Shown here: in pieces, positions 31,847 to 40,391 of the stretch | How positions within the stretch are numbered: position 1 is the stretch's first letter | Layout: the number at the start of each line of letters is the position of its first letter | Origin: Rossellomorea aquimaris | Lineage (GTDB): Bacteria; Bacillota; Bacilli; Bacillales; Bacillaceae_B | Direction of reading: 5' to 3' | DNA: 64,000 nt | Assembly (NCBI RefSeq): GCF_020172085.1 | Contig: NZ_JAIVAT010000009.1 | Coordinates: forward strand, 281,886-345,885 | Notes under the pieces: generated by a model | Seen by the model: only the letters and a program-made list of their open reading frames with translations | Database searches by the model: none | What the model was told of the DNA's origin: nothing | Translations under genes and position numbers: made by a program

Positions 31847-34006
31847 ATGAGGGAGAATAAGCTGCTATCATTATTGAATCAAATGACATTGGACGAAAAA
31901 ATCGCTCAGCTCATGCAGTTGGCCACACCTTTTTTCAAAGGGGCGAAAGAGCAGGGTCAAATCACCGGACCGATGGCTGAAATGGGAGTCACCGATGATA
32001 CCATCCAAAACAGCGGGTCTGTCCTCGGGGCATCCGGAGCACAGGAAATCATCAATATTCAACGCACTCACATGGAAGAAAACCGATTGGGCATCCCTCT
32101 CCTATTCATGTCCGATATCGTTCACGGTTTTAAAACCATCTTCCCGGTCCCACTGGCGATTGGCTGTTCATGGGATCTCGAACTGACGGAGAAAAGCGCA
32201 GAGATTGCAGCAAGGGAAGCTTCCGTTTCCGGCGTTCATGTCACGTTCGCTCCGATGGTCGATCTTGTCCGTGACCCCCGCTGGGGAAGAGTGATGGAAT
32301 CGACAGGTGAAGACCCTTATCTGAATAGCGAATTTGCTCGTGCGTTCGTCCGTGGCTTTCAAGGGGAAGAATTGACGACGGATGTGGAACGGGTGGCAGC
32401 ATGCGTGAAGCACTTTGCCGCTTACGGGGCAGCAGAAGGCGGACGTGATTATAATACCGTCGACATGTCTGAAAGAGAGCTTCGCGAGAATTACCTTCCA
32501 GCCTATCAAGCCGCCCTCGAAGAAGGCTGCGAAATGGTCATGACCGCTTTCAACACCGTTTTCGGTATTCCGGCTACAGGGAATAAACGGTTGATGAGAC
32601 AGCTGCTGCGGGAAGAAATGGAATTTGATGGCGTCCTCATTTCCGATTGGGGAGCTGTGAAGGAAATGATTCCCCATGGCGTGGCAGAGAACGAAAAAGA
32701 AGCAGCGTATAAAGCGATCAGTGCTGGTGTGGATATTGAAATGATGACCACTGGCTATGTGAACCATTTAAAAGAGCTTGTAGAGGAAAAAATGGTGGAT
32801 GAATCTATCATTGATGAAGCCGTATTGCGAATCCTACAGTTAAAAGAAAAGCTGGGCTTGTTTGAAAATCCGTATCGGGGTGCGAACGTGGAGCTTGAAC
32901 CTGAAGTGATCATGAGCGCGGCACACCGTAAGGCCGCACGTGAACTGGCCACGAAATCCTCCGTATTATTGAAAAACGAATCCATCCTTCCCTTAAAAAA
33001 GGAAAAAAAAGTAGCGCTGATCGGTCCTTTCGCCGAAAGCGGAGACATTTTGGGACCTTGGTCGTGGCTGGGATCTAGGGATGAAGCCGTCACAATGAAG
33101 GAAGGAATTCTTTCAAAAACCAGCCGTTTGACCGTCGCCAAAGGCTGTGACATTGAAAGTATCACAGATGCTCAAACAGAAGAAGCACTAAAGGCTGCCA
33201 GCGACGCGGATGTCATTCTCCTGGCACTGGGTGAAGACTCCGACATGAGCGGTGAAGCCGGGTGCAGAGCGAATATACAGCTCCCTTCTGCTCAATTACA
33301 GCTCATCAACTATTTGCAATCATTGAATAAGCCGATGGTGGCTGTCCTGTTTAATGGACGCCCACTCGACTTGCACGGAGTTTTGGACCAAACCGACGCA
33401 GTACTTGAAGCGTGGTATCCAGGCACTGAGGGCGGAAATGCCGTTGCCGATTTACTTTATGGAGACGTAAACCCGTCCGGCCGGTTAACCATGTCCTTCC
33501 CTTATCACGTCGGTCAGGTTCCCGTTTATTACAACCATTTCAATACAGGGAGACCTCAAGGGGCACCCGATGCACAGGAACGATATGTCTCACAATATCT
33601 GGACATCCCGAACGAACCCCTGCTTCCATTCGGATTCGGCTTGAGCTACACGACCTTTACGTATTCTGACTTGAAGCTGTCCAGTGCAACGATGACTGAA
33701 GAGCAGACGTTGGACATATCGATTACTGTTACAAATGACGGTCCGGTGGCAGGCGAAGAAGTCGTACAGCTCTATATCCACGATCACAGCGGCGAAGTGA
33801 TCCGCCCAGTAAAGGAATTGAAGGATTTCCAGAAAATCAGCTTAGATGCGGGCGAAACGGCAGACATCACGTTTACGTTATCAGAGAATCAATTAAGGTA
33901 TCACCATTCAGACCTTCAATATAAAAGCGATCCAGGGACGTTTACAGTATTTATAGGAAGAAACAGCCAAGACACCATGGAACAAACGTTTAGGTTGGAA
34001 AAATAA
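31847..34006 (+). CDS. Glycoside hydrolase family 3 beta-glucosidase
   Basis: A cytosolic GH3 enzyme, 719 residues. N-terminal barrel with LFMSDIVHGFKTIFPVPLA, the KHF-x-AYG substrate loop (VKHFAAYGAAEGGRDYN) and the nucleophile Asp267 in VLISDWGAVKEM. The C-terminal alpha/beta sandwich (LIGPFAESGDILG, LALGEDSDMSGEAG, which bears the acid/base region) and a fibronectin-III-like tail (GEEVVQLYIHD) complete the BglX-like build. ATG 31847 is chosen over 31832 because GGAGG is 8 bases upstream. In the Listeria system the equivalent GH3 (Lin1840) splits sophorose and short 1,2-beta-glucans; here the product specificity is inferred from the partner GH94. Confidence 0.9.
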   Translation: MRENKLLSLLNQMTLDEKIAQLMQLATPFFKGAKEQGQITGPMAEMGVTDDTIQNSGSVLGASGAQEIINIQRTHMEENRLGIPLLFMSDIVHGFKTIFPVPLAIGCSWDLELTEKSAEIAAREASVSGVHVTFAPMVDLVRDPRWGRVMESTGEDPYLNSEFARAFVRGFQGEELTTDVERVAACVKHFAAYGAAEGGRDYNTVDMSERELRENYLPAYQAALEEGCEMVMTAFNTVFGIPATGNKRLMRQLLREEMEFDGVLISDWGAVKEMIPHGVAENEKEAAYKAISAGVDIEMMTTGYVNHLKELVEEKMVDESIIDEAVLRILQLKEKLGLFENPYRGANVELEPEVIMSAAHRKAARELATKSSVLLKNESILPLKKEKKVALIGPFAESGDILGPWSWLGSRDEAVTMKEGILSKTSRLTVAKGCDIESITDAQTEEALKAASDADVILLALGEDSDMSGEAGCRANIQLPSAQLQLINYLQSLNKPMVAVLFNGRPLDLHGVLDQTDAVLEAWYPGTEGGNAVADLLYGDVNPSGRLTMSFPYHVGQVPVYYNHFNTGRPQGAPDAQERYVSQYLDIPNEPLLPFGFGLSYTTFTYSDLKLSSATMTEEQTLDISITVTNDGPVAGEEVVQLYIHDHSGEVIRPVKELKDFQKISLDAGETADITFTLSENQLRYHHSDLQYKSDPGTFTVFIGRNSQDTMEQTFRLEK

Positions 34007-34025
34007 AAGAATCGAGGGGAAAACG

Positions 34026-37000
34026 ATGCAATCATATGTTCAGTTAACATCAGGAGAGCTTGTATTCGAATTTTTAAAAAGCGGTGATCTTTTCGCCGTC
34101 ACACATAAACAGAATATGATCAATCAGTTAGTGACGAATCCCATCGACGGCTCACTCAATAATCTGTATTTGCGGGTTCACAAGCCTTCCGGGATCAACT
34201 TTATCCCTCTTATTGGAGTGAAATCATCAAGCACCGTTCAATTCTCTGAATCACAAGTCAGATGGACGGGAACATTCGAACATCTTTCATACGAAGTCAC
34301 ATTTACCTTAACAGAAAAAGGCATATGGTTCTGGGATGTGACGCTTGATGGGACGAATGCTGAAGTGGACGTCATTTACGGACAGGACCTCGGCCTTGCA
34401 GATTCGGGAGCCGTCCGTTCCAACGAAGCCTATATGTCACAATACATCGATCACAAAGTGTTCCAGGATGAAGAGTACGGATACGTTCTTTGTTCCAGGC
34501 AAAATCAGCCGCAATCAAGCGGATTCCCGTACATCCAACAGGGCTCCCTCAACAAGACAATCGGCTACTCGACCGATGGATTTCAGTTTTTCGGATTAGC
34601 CTATAAAGACACCAATGTACCCGAAGGCTTAAAAAAGGACTCCCTGGCAAACGAAGTCTACCAATACGAATTCGCTTATTCCGCACTACAATCAGAAAAA
34701 GTGCAACTTAACGGGACACAGCGCTTTGTTTTCTACGGGGTATTCAAAGAAAATCACGAAACGGCCATCACTTCACTGGAATCCCAGGAAGAAATACAAG
34801 CTGCCTGGGAAGAAGCAGTGCACTGCCAATCGGATTTTCAAGAATCAAAAGAGACTGTACGGATCCTTCCGGAAATCGGACAGCCCCTTCCTTCCCTATC
34901 GATGACGGAGGAAGAGATCGGCACTTATTTTCCAACCAAACATAATGAAGAACGCGAGGGAGACTCCCTTCTTTCCTTCTTCACCGATACCCATGAACAT
35001 GTCGTATTGAAAGAAAAGGAACTGATGACTGAAAGACCCCATGGACATATCCTGATGTCAGGGAACAATCATCAACTGAAAGAAGATACCATCACGACGA
35101 CTTCATTCATGTATGGGTTATTCAATTCACAGCTCGTGGTCGGCAACACGTCTTTCAATAAAATGCTGACCAATCAACGAAATCATTTGAACGTCATGAA
35201 AACGTCCGGTCAGCGGATTTACGTTGAAATGGATGGTGAGTACCGTTTACTGACCATGCCTTCAATGTTTGAGATCGGCTTCAACTACGCCCGATGGTAC
35301 TACAAAACAGCCGATGATACGCTGATCATCACGAATTACACAGTCGTCGATTCACCTGAAGTGCGCCTTCATGTTGAGTCAAAAAACCAAAAGCACTACC
35401 GCTACCTCGTGACGAATCAAGTGTCAATGAACAACAATGAATATGAAGTCGGGTACCACGTAGAGCAAGAGGACAATAGGTTAATCATTACGGCTGATCG
35501 TCAGTCTGAGAGCAGCAAGGTTTTCCCGAAATTGACGTATCGAATCCAAGTCGATGGAGCCTCCATTGCAACAGGGAACGAAGAAAGAATCGCTCACCAT
35601 GTTGAAAAAGATTCTGCTTCCCTGATCGTGATGGATGTAAGTGAAACGGCTGAATGGAAGATGACGATACAAGGTTCGATTCATGGGGAAGAACAACCGA
35701 TGAAGGAACGGGACTTATCAGAAGAAATCGAAACATATCGTGCCTACTACCACCAGGTTATGAACGGATTCAAACTCTCTTTAGGAGAGAATGTACCCAC
35801 GGAATTGAAAAAAGTGAATGCCCTTGCCTGGTGGTATACCCATAATATGCTCGTCCATTATTCGGTTCCACACGGACTGGAGCAATACGGCGGTGCAGCA
35901 TGGGGAACCCGTGATGTATGTCAGGGGCCGACAGAATACTTCATGGCCACCCAAAACTATCAATCTGTTAAAGAAATCATCAAAACCGTCTACTCCCATC
36001 AATATGAAGATGACGGGAATTGGCCGCAATGGTTCATGTTTGACCGGTACTACAAGTTCCAACAGGATGATAGTCACGGGGATATCATCGTCTGGCCGTT
36101 GAAAGTCGTGGGCGACTACATCGCGGCGACGAACGATCATGACATTCTGCATGAGAAAATCCCTTACACAGAACGGGATGGATTTGGTTTTACAGAGGAA
36201 AAGGAAACGTTGCTTCATCATATTCAAAAAGAAATCTCCTACATCAAGGAGAACTTCCTCCATGACACCTTCCTCTCTTCTTATGGGGATGGAGACTGGG
36301 ATGACACCCTGCAGCCTGCCAACGCTCAGTTGAAGAAATACATGGCAAGCAGCTGGACCGTCGCCCTTACGTATCAGGTGCTTGTGAAGCTGGGAACGGT
36401 CCTTGAGGGAGCATTCGATCAGGAAGCACAGGAAATCAGTGCATTGGCACGGGGAATACAGGAGGATTTCAATACGTATATCCTGAAGGATGACGTCATT
36501 CCTGGATTTGTATATATGGAAGAGCCGGGGAACCCAGAGTTCATGGTTCATCCTAGCGATACAAAGACCGGTATTCATTACCGTCTGCTGCCAATGAACC
36601 GAAGCATCATTTCCGAGTTATTCACACCGGAACAAGCTGACTCTCATTATCAGTTGGTGAAGGAGCATCTGTACTGTCCAGACGGCGTGCGCTTGATGAA
36701 CCGCCCGGCCAAATACGAAGGCGGTGTAAGCACCCATTTCAAACGGGCCGAACAGGCTTCGAATTTCGGTCGTGAAATCGGACTTCAATACGTCCATGCT
36801 CACATTCGGTATGTGGAAGCGATGGCAAAGCTGGGGAAAACCGATGAAGTTTGGAACGGGCTGCAAATCATCAATCCGATTGGTCTAAAAGACGTCGTGC
36901 CAAACGCCGAAAGAAGACAAAGCAATGCCTATTTCAGCAGCTCCGACGGCAAATTCAATACCCGCTACGAAGCACAGGAACGTTTCAACGAACTGCGTGA

Positions 37001-37358
37001 CGGAAGCGTGCCCGTGAAAGGCGGATGGAGAATTTACTCCAGCGGACCGGGAATCTATATGAATCAATTGATTTCAAACTGCCTGGGCATTCGTCAGGAA
37101 GGGGAAAATCTGATCATCGACCCGGTACTTCCGGACAACCTCGACGGATTGAAGATGGACTTTCAGATGATGAACCGGCCTGTCACGTTTGTCTATCACC
37201 TTGGGCAGCCTGATTCAAAACGGGTCGTGGTGAACGGGCAGGAGGTACAAGGTGAACCATTGACCAACCGTTATCGTCAAGGCGGGGTTAAAGTGAAACA
37301 GCAGGAAATGGAAAAAATGCTTCACGAGGAATCAAATACGATTGAGATATTCATCTAG
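34026..37358 (+). CDS. GH94 phosphorylase, 1,2-beta-oligoglucan phosphorylase-like
   Basis: A large (1110-residue) inverting phosphorylase. The N-terminal half is beta-sandwich (about 1-560); the C-terminal half is the (alpha/alpha)6 barrel with QYGGAAWGTRDVCQGP, the DWDD motif (SYGDGDWDDTLQP, near residues 757-760, carrying the general acid), QASNFGREIGLQYVHAH and KGGWRIYSSGPGIYMNQL. Most GH94 enzymes are about 800 residues; about 1100 with this order matches 1,2-beta-oligoglucan phosphorylase (Lin1839). That enzyme uses phosphate to release glucose 1-phosphate from sophoro-oligosaccharides. It starts 19 bases after the GH3 stop behind GAGGGG. No signal peptide, so the oligosaccharides must be imported, presumably by the divergent ABC system. 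Confidence 0.85.
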   Translation: MQSYVQLTSGELVFEFLKSGDLFAVTHKQNMINQLVTNPIDGSLNNLYLRVHKPSGINFIPLIGVKSSSTVQFSESQVRWTGTFEHLSYEVTFTLTEKGIWFWDVTLDGTNAEVDVIYGQDLGLADSGAVRSNEAYMSQYIDHKVFQDEEYGYVLCSRQNQPQSSGFPYIQQGSLNKTIGYSTDGFQFFGLAYKDTNVPEGLKKDSLANEVYQYEFAYSALQSEKVQLNGTQRFVFYGVFKENHETAITSLESQEEIQAAWEEAVHCQSDFQESKETVRILPEIGQPLPSLSMTEEEIGTYFPTKHNEEREGDSLLSFFTDTHEHVVLKEKELMTERPHGHILMSGNNHQLKEDTITTTSFMYGLFNSQLVVGNTSFNKMLTNQRNHLNVMKTSGQRIYVEMDGEYRLLTMPSMFEIGFNYARWYYKTADDTLIITNYTVVDSPEVRLHVESKNQKHYRYLVTNQVSMNNNEYEVGYHVEQEDNRLIITADRQSESSKVFPKLTYRIQVDGASIATGNEERIAHHVEKDSASLIVMDVSETAEWKMTIQGSIHGEEQPMKERDLSEEIETYRAYYHQVMNGFKLSLGENVPTELKKVNALAWWYTHNMLVHYSVPHGLEQYGGAAWGTRDVCQGPTEYFMATQNYQSVKEIIKTVYSHQYEDDGNWPQWFMFDRYYKFQQDDSHGDIIVWPLKVVGDYIAATNDHDILHEKIPYTERDGFGFTEEKETLLHHIQKEISYIKENFLHDTFLSSYGDGDWDDTLQPANAQLKKYMASSWTVALTYQVLVKLGTVLEGAFDQEAQEISALARGIQEDFNTYILKDDVIPGFVYMEEPGNPEFMVHPSDTKTGIHYRLLPMNRSIISELFTPEQADSHYQLVKEHLYCPDGVRLMNRPAKYEGGVSTHFKRAEQASNFGREIGLQYVHAHIRYVEAMAKLGKTDEVWNGLQIINPIGLKDVVPNAERRQSNAYFSSSDGKFNTRYEAQERFNELRDGSVPVKGGWRIYSSGPGIYMNQLISNCLGIRQEGENLIIDPVLPDNLDGLKMDFQMMNRPVTFVYHLGQPDSKRVVVNGQEVQGEPLTNRYRQGGVKVKQQEMEKMLHEESNTIEIFI

Positions 37359-37365
37359 TCACAAA

Positions 37366-37393
37366 AAGAGTGAGGGGATTCCCCCTCACTCTT
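37366..37393. terminator. Bidirectional terminator between GH94 and chbG
   Basis: AAGAGTGAGGGG (37366-37377) pairs with CCCCTCACTCTT (37382-37393) around a 4-base loop. Confidence 0.85.
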
Positions 37394-37397
37394 ACTA

Positions 37398-37422
37398 TTT
37401 GTTATAACAAATTCACATTCAT
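37398..37422. repeat. Direct repeat copy A (TTTGTTATAACA type) at the chbG 3' end
   Basis: Positions 37398-37422 match 38869-38893 at 23 of 25 bases. The left part TTTGTTATAACAAA is a perfect palindrome. On the minus strand this copy encodes MNVNLL plus the stop of chbG. Confidence 0.7.
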
Positions 37423-38091
37423 CAACACATCCAACTCTCTCAACCGTTCCTCACAATAAGAAGAATTCTCCTTCAAAAAGGAATCAATATAAGCAGGATG
37501 ACACATAATCTCAAGCGTCTCTCCGGCACGCCTACTCTTCAAGATTCCTTTTAATCCTTCAACCGACACACCCTCCCCGTAAAAATCCATGGAAAACTGA
37601 TCGGTCAGTAGATTTATTCCTTCTACATCTTCTTCAAACACATTCCGGACAGGCACCCCATACCGCTCCGACAGCCTTTTCACTATTGGGATCAAGGGGC
37701 GGAAGCTATGTACATGATGATGACTGTCAATATGGGAAAGGGGCAAACCGAAGGATAAAAATCGATCAATCTGCGTTTCCCATTCCATTTCAACCTCATT
37801 CACATTGATTTCTTTCTCTTCGAAAATTCTGCTCGTATATCGAAAATACCCCTTCTCATTCACTAGCGAAGGAACGCCTCCTGAAACCGGCCTGCCACAT
37901 GTCAACGATAGGTGGATACCTACCTGTAATTCCGGATGAATCCGCGCCAGTTCCACCGCATGCTCTGTTCCCGGCATATTGACGAGCATCGTCGTAGAGT
38001 TGACAATGCCAAACCGGTGACTGTCCAAGATCCCGTAATTCACCCCCCGGCATAAACCAAAATCATCTGCGTTGATGATCACATTTCTCAT
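37402..38091 (-). CDS. chbG: ChbG-like carbohydrate deacetylase (YdjC family)
   Basis: Family members remove an N-acetyl group from chitobiose (or its 6-phosphate) in the cytosol, which in E. coli makes the inducer and the true substrate of the GH4 enzyme. Motifs: NADDFGLCRGVN (catalytic Asp and metal Asp), VGIHLSLTCG, HIDSHHHVHSF (metal histidines) and IMCHPAYID. The length of 229 is slightly short for the family (about 240-250). It shares a transcript with the GntR gene upstream (21-base gap) and lies beside a GH4-PTS operon on the other strand, matching the chb gene set. The 3' end overlaps a palindrome also present in the gntR promoter. Confidence 0.88.
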   Translation of the reverse strand: MRNVIINADDFGLCRGVNYGILDSHRFGIVNSTTMLVNMPGTEHAVELARIHPELQVGIHLSLTCGRPVSGGVPSLVNEKGYFRYTSRIFEEKEINVNEVEMEWETQIDRFLSFGLPLSHIDSHHHVHSFRPLIPIVKRLSERYGVPVRNVFEEDVEGINLLTDQFSMDFYGEGVSVEGLKGILKSRRAGETLEIMCHPAYIDSFLKENSSYCEERLRELDVLMNVNLL

Positions 38092-38112
38092 AATCCCCCA
38101 TCCCCTTTTTCT

Positions 38113-38838
38113 CTAATAGGTTCGTTCTACAAGAAAACTGGCTTTATCTCCTCTAAAGACCGCCTTGGAAAATTCGATGACCGATCCATCCTCAAGAAAA
38201 GCGGTGGTTTCAATCATGAAGCAAGGCGTTCCTTCTGGTACTTCAAGCTTCTCAGAGACTCGTTCATCAGCTAAAAACAACTCGATTGATTCCACTGTTT
38301 TTTTGATTTCCAATTCAAACTGCGTCTCAAGAAGTTTGTAGAGAGATTTTTCACACTCGTCTTTGTCGAGACCAGGTGTCTTGTACCAAGGCAGGTACGC
38401 AACCTCATACTGCAGGGGTAAGCCGTCCGAATAACGAATCCTTTCCAACCGATTAACGGGATCTCCATTCTTCAGCTCGAGTGCTTTTTCCACTGCGGAT
38501 TCTGCCGGGATCACATTCAGGCTGAGAACCTTGATCTTCGGCTTTTTCCCTTGTAAACGTAATTGTTCCGTATAATTGTCGATCGTCGAGGAGAGGATCT
38601 GACTGACCTTCTCTTCGGCTACAAAGGTTCCCCTTCCTTGTTCCCGGTAGACATAGCCTTCAAGGGTCAGCTGCTGGAGAGCTGTCCGGATTGTTGTCCG
38701 GCTGACATTAAACGTGTCACAAAACTCGGCTTCTGTGGGCAGTTTACTATTCGGTTCGTACTCTTTATTTTTAATCATCTCAATGATTTTTTCCTTCACA
38801 TGTGAATGCAGGGCCTTTGGTTCTTGTATGTCTTTCAT
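38113..38838 (-). CDS. GntR/HutC-family transcriptional regulator with UTRA domain
   Basis: A 241-residue repressor: N-terminal winged helix (LPTEAEFCDTFNVSRTTIRTALQQL, residues about 30-60) and a C-terminal UTRA ligand domain (RLERIRYSDGLPLQYEVAYLPW, FMIETTAF). HutC-type UTRA regulators usually sense phosphosugars. ATG 38838 is chosen over the in-frame ATG at 38883 because GGGAG lies 8 bases before it. TGTTATAACA and TTTGTTATTACAA sequences in the divergent promoter region (38870-38983) are the probable operators, so it should control both its own transcript and the GH4-PTS operon. Confidence 0.88.
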   Translation of the reverse strand: MKDIQEPKALHSHVKEKIIEMIKNKEYEPNSKLPTEAEFCDTFNVSRTTIRTALQQLTLEGYVYREQGRGTFVAEEKVSQILSSTIDNYTEQLRLQGKKPKIKVLSLNVIPAESAVEKALELKNGDPVNRLERIRYSDGLPLQYEVAYLPWYKTPGLDKDECEKSLYKLLETQFELEIKKTVESIELFLADERVSEKLEVPEGTPCFMIETTAFLEDGSVIEFSKAVFRGDKASFLVERTY

Positions 38839-38868
38839 TTTGTTTCTCCCTTCCACTTTCTTCCTACA

Positions 38869-38893
38869 TTTGTTATAACACATTCACGTTCAT
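38869..38893. promoter_or_regulatory. Direct repeat copy B / probable GntR operator
   Basis: TTTGTTATAACA followed by CATTCACGTTCAT; the core TGTTATAACA is a perfect 10 bp palindrome placed about 30 bases upstream of the gntR start. It matches the copy at the end of chbG except at two positions. Confidence 0.6.
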
Positions 38894-38927
38894 TTCTCTA
38901 TCCATACTTCATCTTATCACAAAACTA

Positions 38928-38983
38928 ATACGTTATTACAAATAAATCTAAAAGACACATATTTTCATAATTTGTTATTACAA
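38928..38983. promoter_or_regulatory. Further GntR operator-like sites
   Basis: TACGTTATTACAA (near 38930-38942) and TTTGTTATTACAA (38971-38983) are degenerate versions of the TGTTATAACA palindrome, on the side of the GH4 operon. Confidence 0.5.
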
Positions 38984-39025
38984 TATATAGACTAGCGAAA
39001 ATTTGTATGATACATTATAAAAAAT

Positions 39026-39039
39026 AGAAATCGCTTTCA
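39026..39039 (+). promoter_or_regulatory. cre (CcpA) site in the GH4-PTS operon leader
   Basis: Read on the minus strand TGAAAGCGATTTCT fits TGWAANCGNTNWCA with one mismatch. It lies 22 bases before the GH4 start, between promoter and ribosome binding site, a roadblock position for catabolite repression. Confidence 0.65.
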
Positions 39040-39060
39040 TCGTGAAAGGAGATTGACAGA

Positions 39061-40368
39061 ATGTCATTAAAGGTTGTCATAATCGGAGGCGGATCAAGCT
39101 ATACACCCGAAATCATCGAAGGATTCATCAAGAGACACCGCCATTTTCCGGTGTCGACGATTACGCTGGTTGACATCGATGCGGGAAAAGAAAAGCTTGA
39201 AATCGTTGGGCAATTTGCTCGTCGCATGATCAAGAAAGCTGGTGTTCCTATTGAGTTGGAATGGACGATCGACCGGAAGGAAGCCCTGATCGGTGCTGAC
39301 TTTGTCACGACACAAATCAGGGTGGGCGGTCTCTCCGCCAGGGAGAAAGATGAACGAATCCCCTTGAGTCACGGAGTCATCGGGCAGGAAACCAACGGGG
39401 CTGGCGGGATTTTCAAAGCTCTCCGTACCATACCGGTCCTGATGGACATTTGTCATGACATCCAGAATATTTGTCCTGACGCATGGCTCATTAATTTTAC
39501 CAACCCGGCAGGCATCGTCACGGAAGCATTGCTGAAATACAGTCCTCATAGGAAAGTGATCGGGGTATGCAATATCCCTTTCAACATGAAGAACAGCGTA
39601 GCCGAGATGATGAATTGTAAGGCAGAGGAAGTACAAATTGAATTTGTAGGGATGAACCATTTTGTGTTTGGAAAAAGGGTTTGGATCAAGGGTGAAGATA
39701 TGACGGACCTTGTCCTCGATAAGTTGATCCATCAAAAAGTAGACTATTCACCAGCCAATATCGTCTCACTGGGATGGTCAAAGGAATTTTTACAGGCACT
39801 GGGGATGCTTCCGAATCCTTATCACCAATATTACTTCCAAAGGGACACTGTATTGGTGAAGGATCTTCAAGCCTTCGAAGAAAATGGTACACGGGCAGAG
39901 GTTGTTCGAAAAGTTGAAAAAGAACTTTTCATACAATATAGGAAAGAAGAGTTGAACGAAAAACCAAAAGAATTGGAAAATCGGGGAGGTGCCTATTACA
40001 GTGACGCTGCCTGCAGCCTGATGGAAAGCATCTACAACAACAGGGGGGACATCCAGACCGTCAACACGCTGAACAACGGATCCATCCCGGACCTTCCACA
40101 CGACGCCGTCATAGAAGTGAACGCCGTCATTACGAGGGACGGACCTCAACCGCTGACGGTCGGACCGCTTCCTCCATCTGTCAAAGGAATCATCCTGCAG
40201 ATGAAAGCGTTCGAGGAACTCGTCATCCGAGCTGCCAGGTCCGGGGAGTACACTCATCTCTATCAGGCCATGGTGATGAATCCATTAGTACAGAACGAAG
40301 GGGTAGCAAGACAGCTGGTCGATGAATTATTGGAAGCTCACAAAGAGTTTCTGCCGCAATTCAATTAA
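39061..40368 (+). CDS. chbF: GH4 6-phospho-beta-glucosidase / chitobiose-6-phosphate hydrolase
   Basis: GH4 enzymes cleave phosphorylated disaccharides by an NAD+ and Mn2+ dependent redox mechanism. The 435-residue protein starts with the NAD-binding loop VVIIGGGSSYTPEI, then DIDAGKEKLE, INFTNPAG, VCNIPFN (metal Cys) and EFVGMNHFVFG (metal His). Length and motifs fit CelF/LicH/ChbF. With ChbG next door, diacetylchitobiose 6-phosphate is a plausible substrate; cellobiose 6-phosphate is the alternative. It leads the PTS operon. The coding region contains the 15-mer GAGGGACGGACCTCA at 40134-40148, identical to the dispersed palindrome arm. Confidence 0.88.
   Translation: MSLKVVIIGGGSSYTPEIIEGFIKRHRHFPVSTITLVDIDAGKEKLEIVGQFARRMIKKAGVPIELEWTIDRKEALIGADFVTTQIRVGGLSAREKDERIPLSHGVIGQETNGAGGIFKALRTIPVLMDICHDIQNICPDAWLINFTNPAGIVTEALLKYSPHRKVIGVCNIPFNMKNSVAEMMNCKAEEVQIEFVGMNHFVFGKRVWIKGEDMTDLVLDKLIHQKVDYSPANIVSLGWSKEFLQALGMLPNPYHQYYFQRDTVLVKDLQAFEENGTRAEVVRKVEKELFIQYRKEELNEKPKELENRGGAYYSDAACSLMESIYNNRGDIQTVNTLNNGSIPDLPHDAVIEVNAVITRDGPQPLTVGPLPPSVKGIILQMKAFEELVIRAARSGEYTHLYQAMVMNPLVQNEGVARQLVDELLEAHKEFLPQFN
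40134..40148 (+). repeat. GAGGGACGGACCT motif inside the GH4 gene
   Basis: A 14-base exact match to the arm of the intergenic palindromes, lying in the coding sequence for TRDGPQ. It has no inverted partner nearby. Confidence 0.6.
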
Positions 40369-40391
40369 TCTAGCAAATGGGGGAAAGAAAA

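Noticed and set aside
35781..36578. Minus-strand 265-codon frame inside the GH94 gene
   Set aside because: It is antisense to the conserved catalytic domain; its length follows from the codon bias of the real gene.
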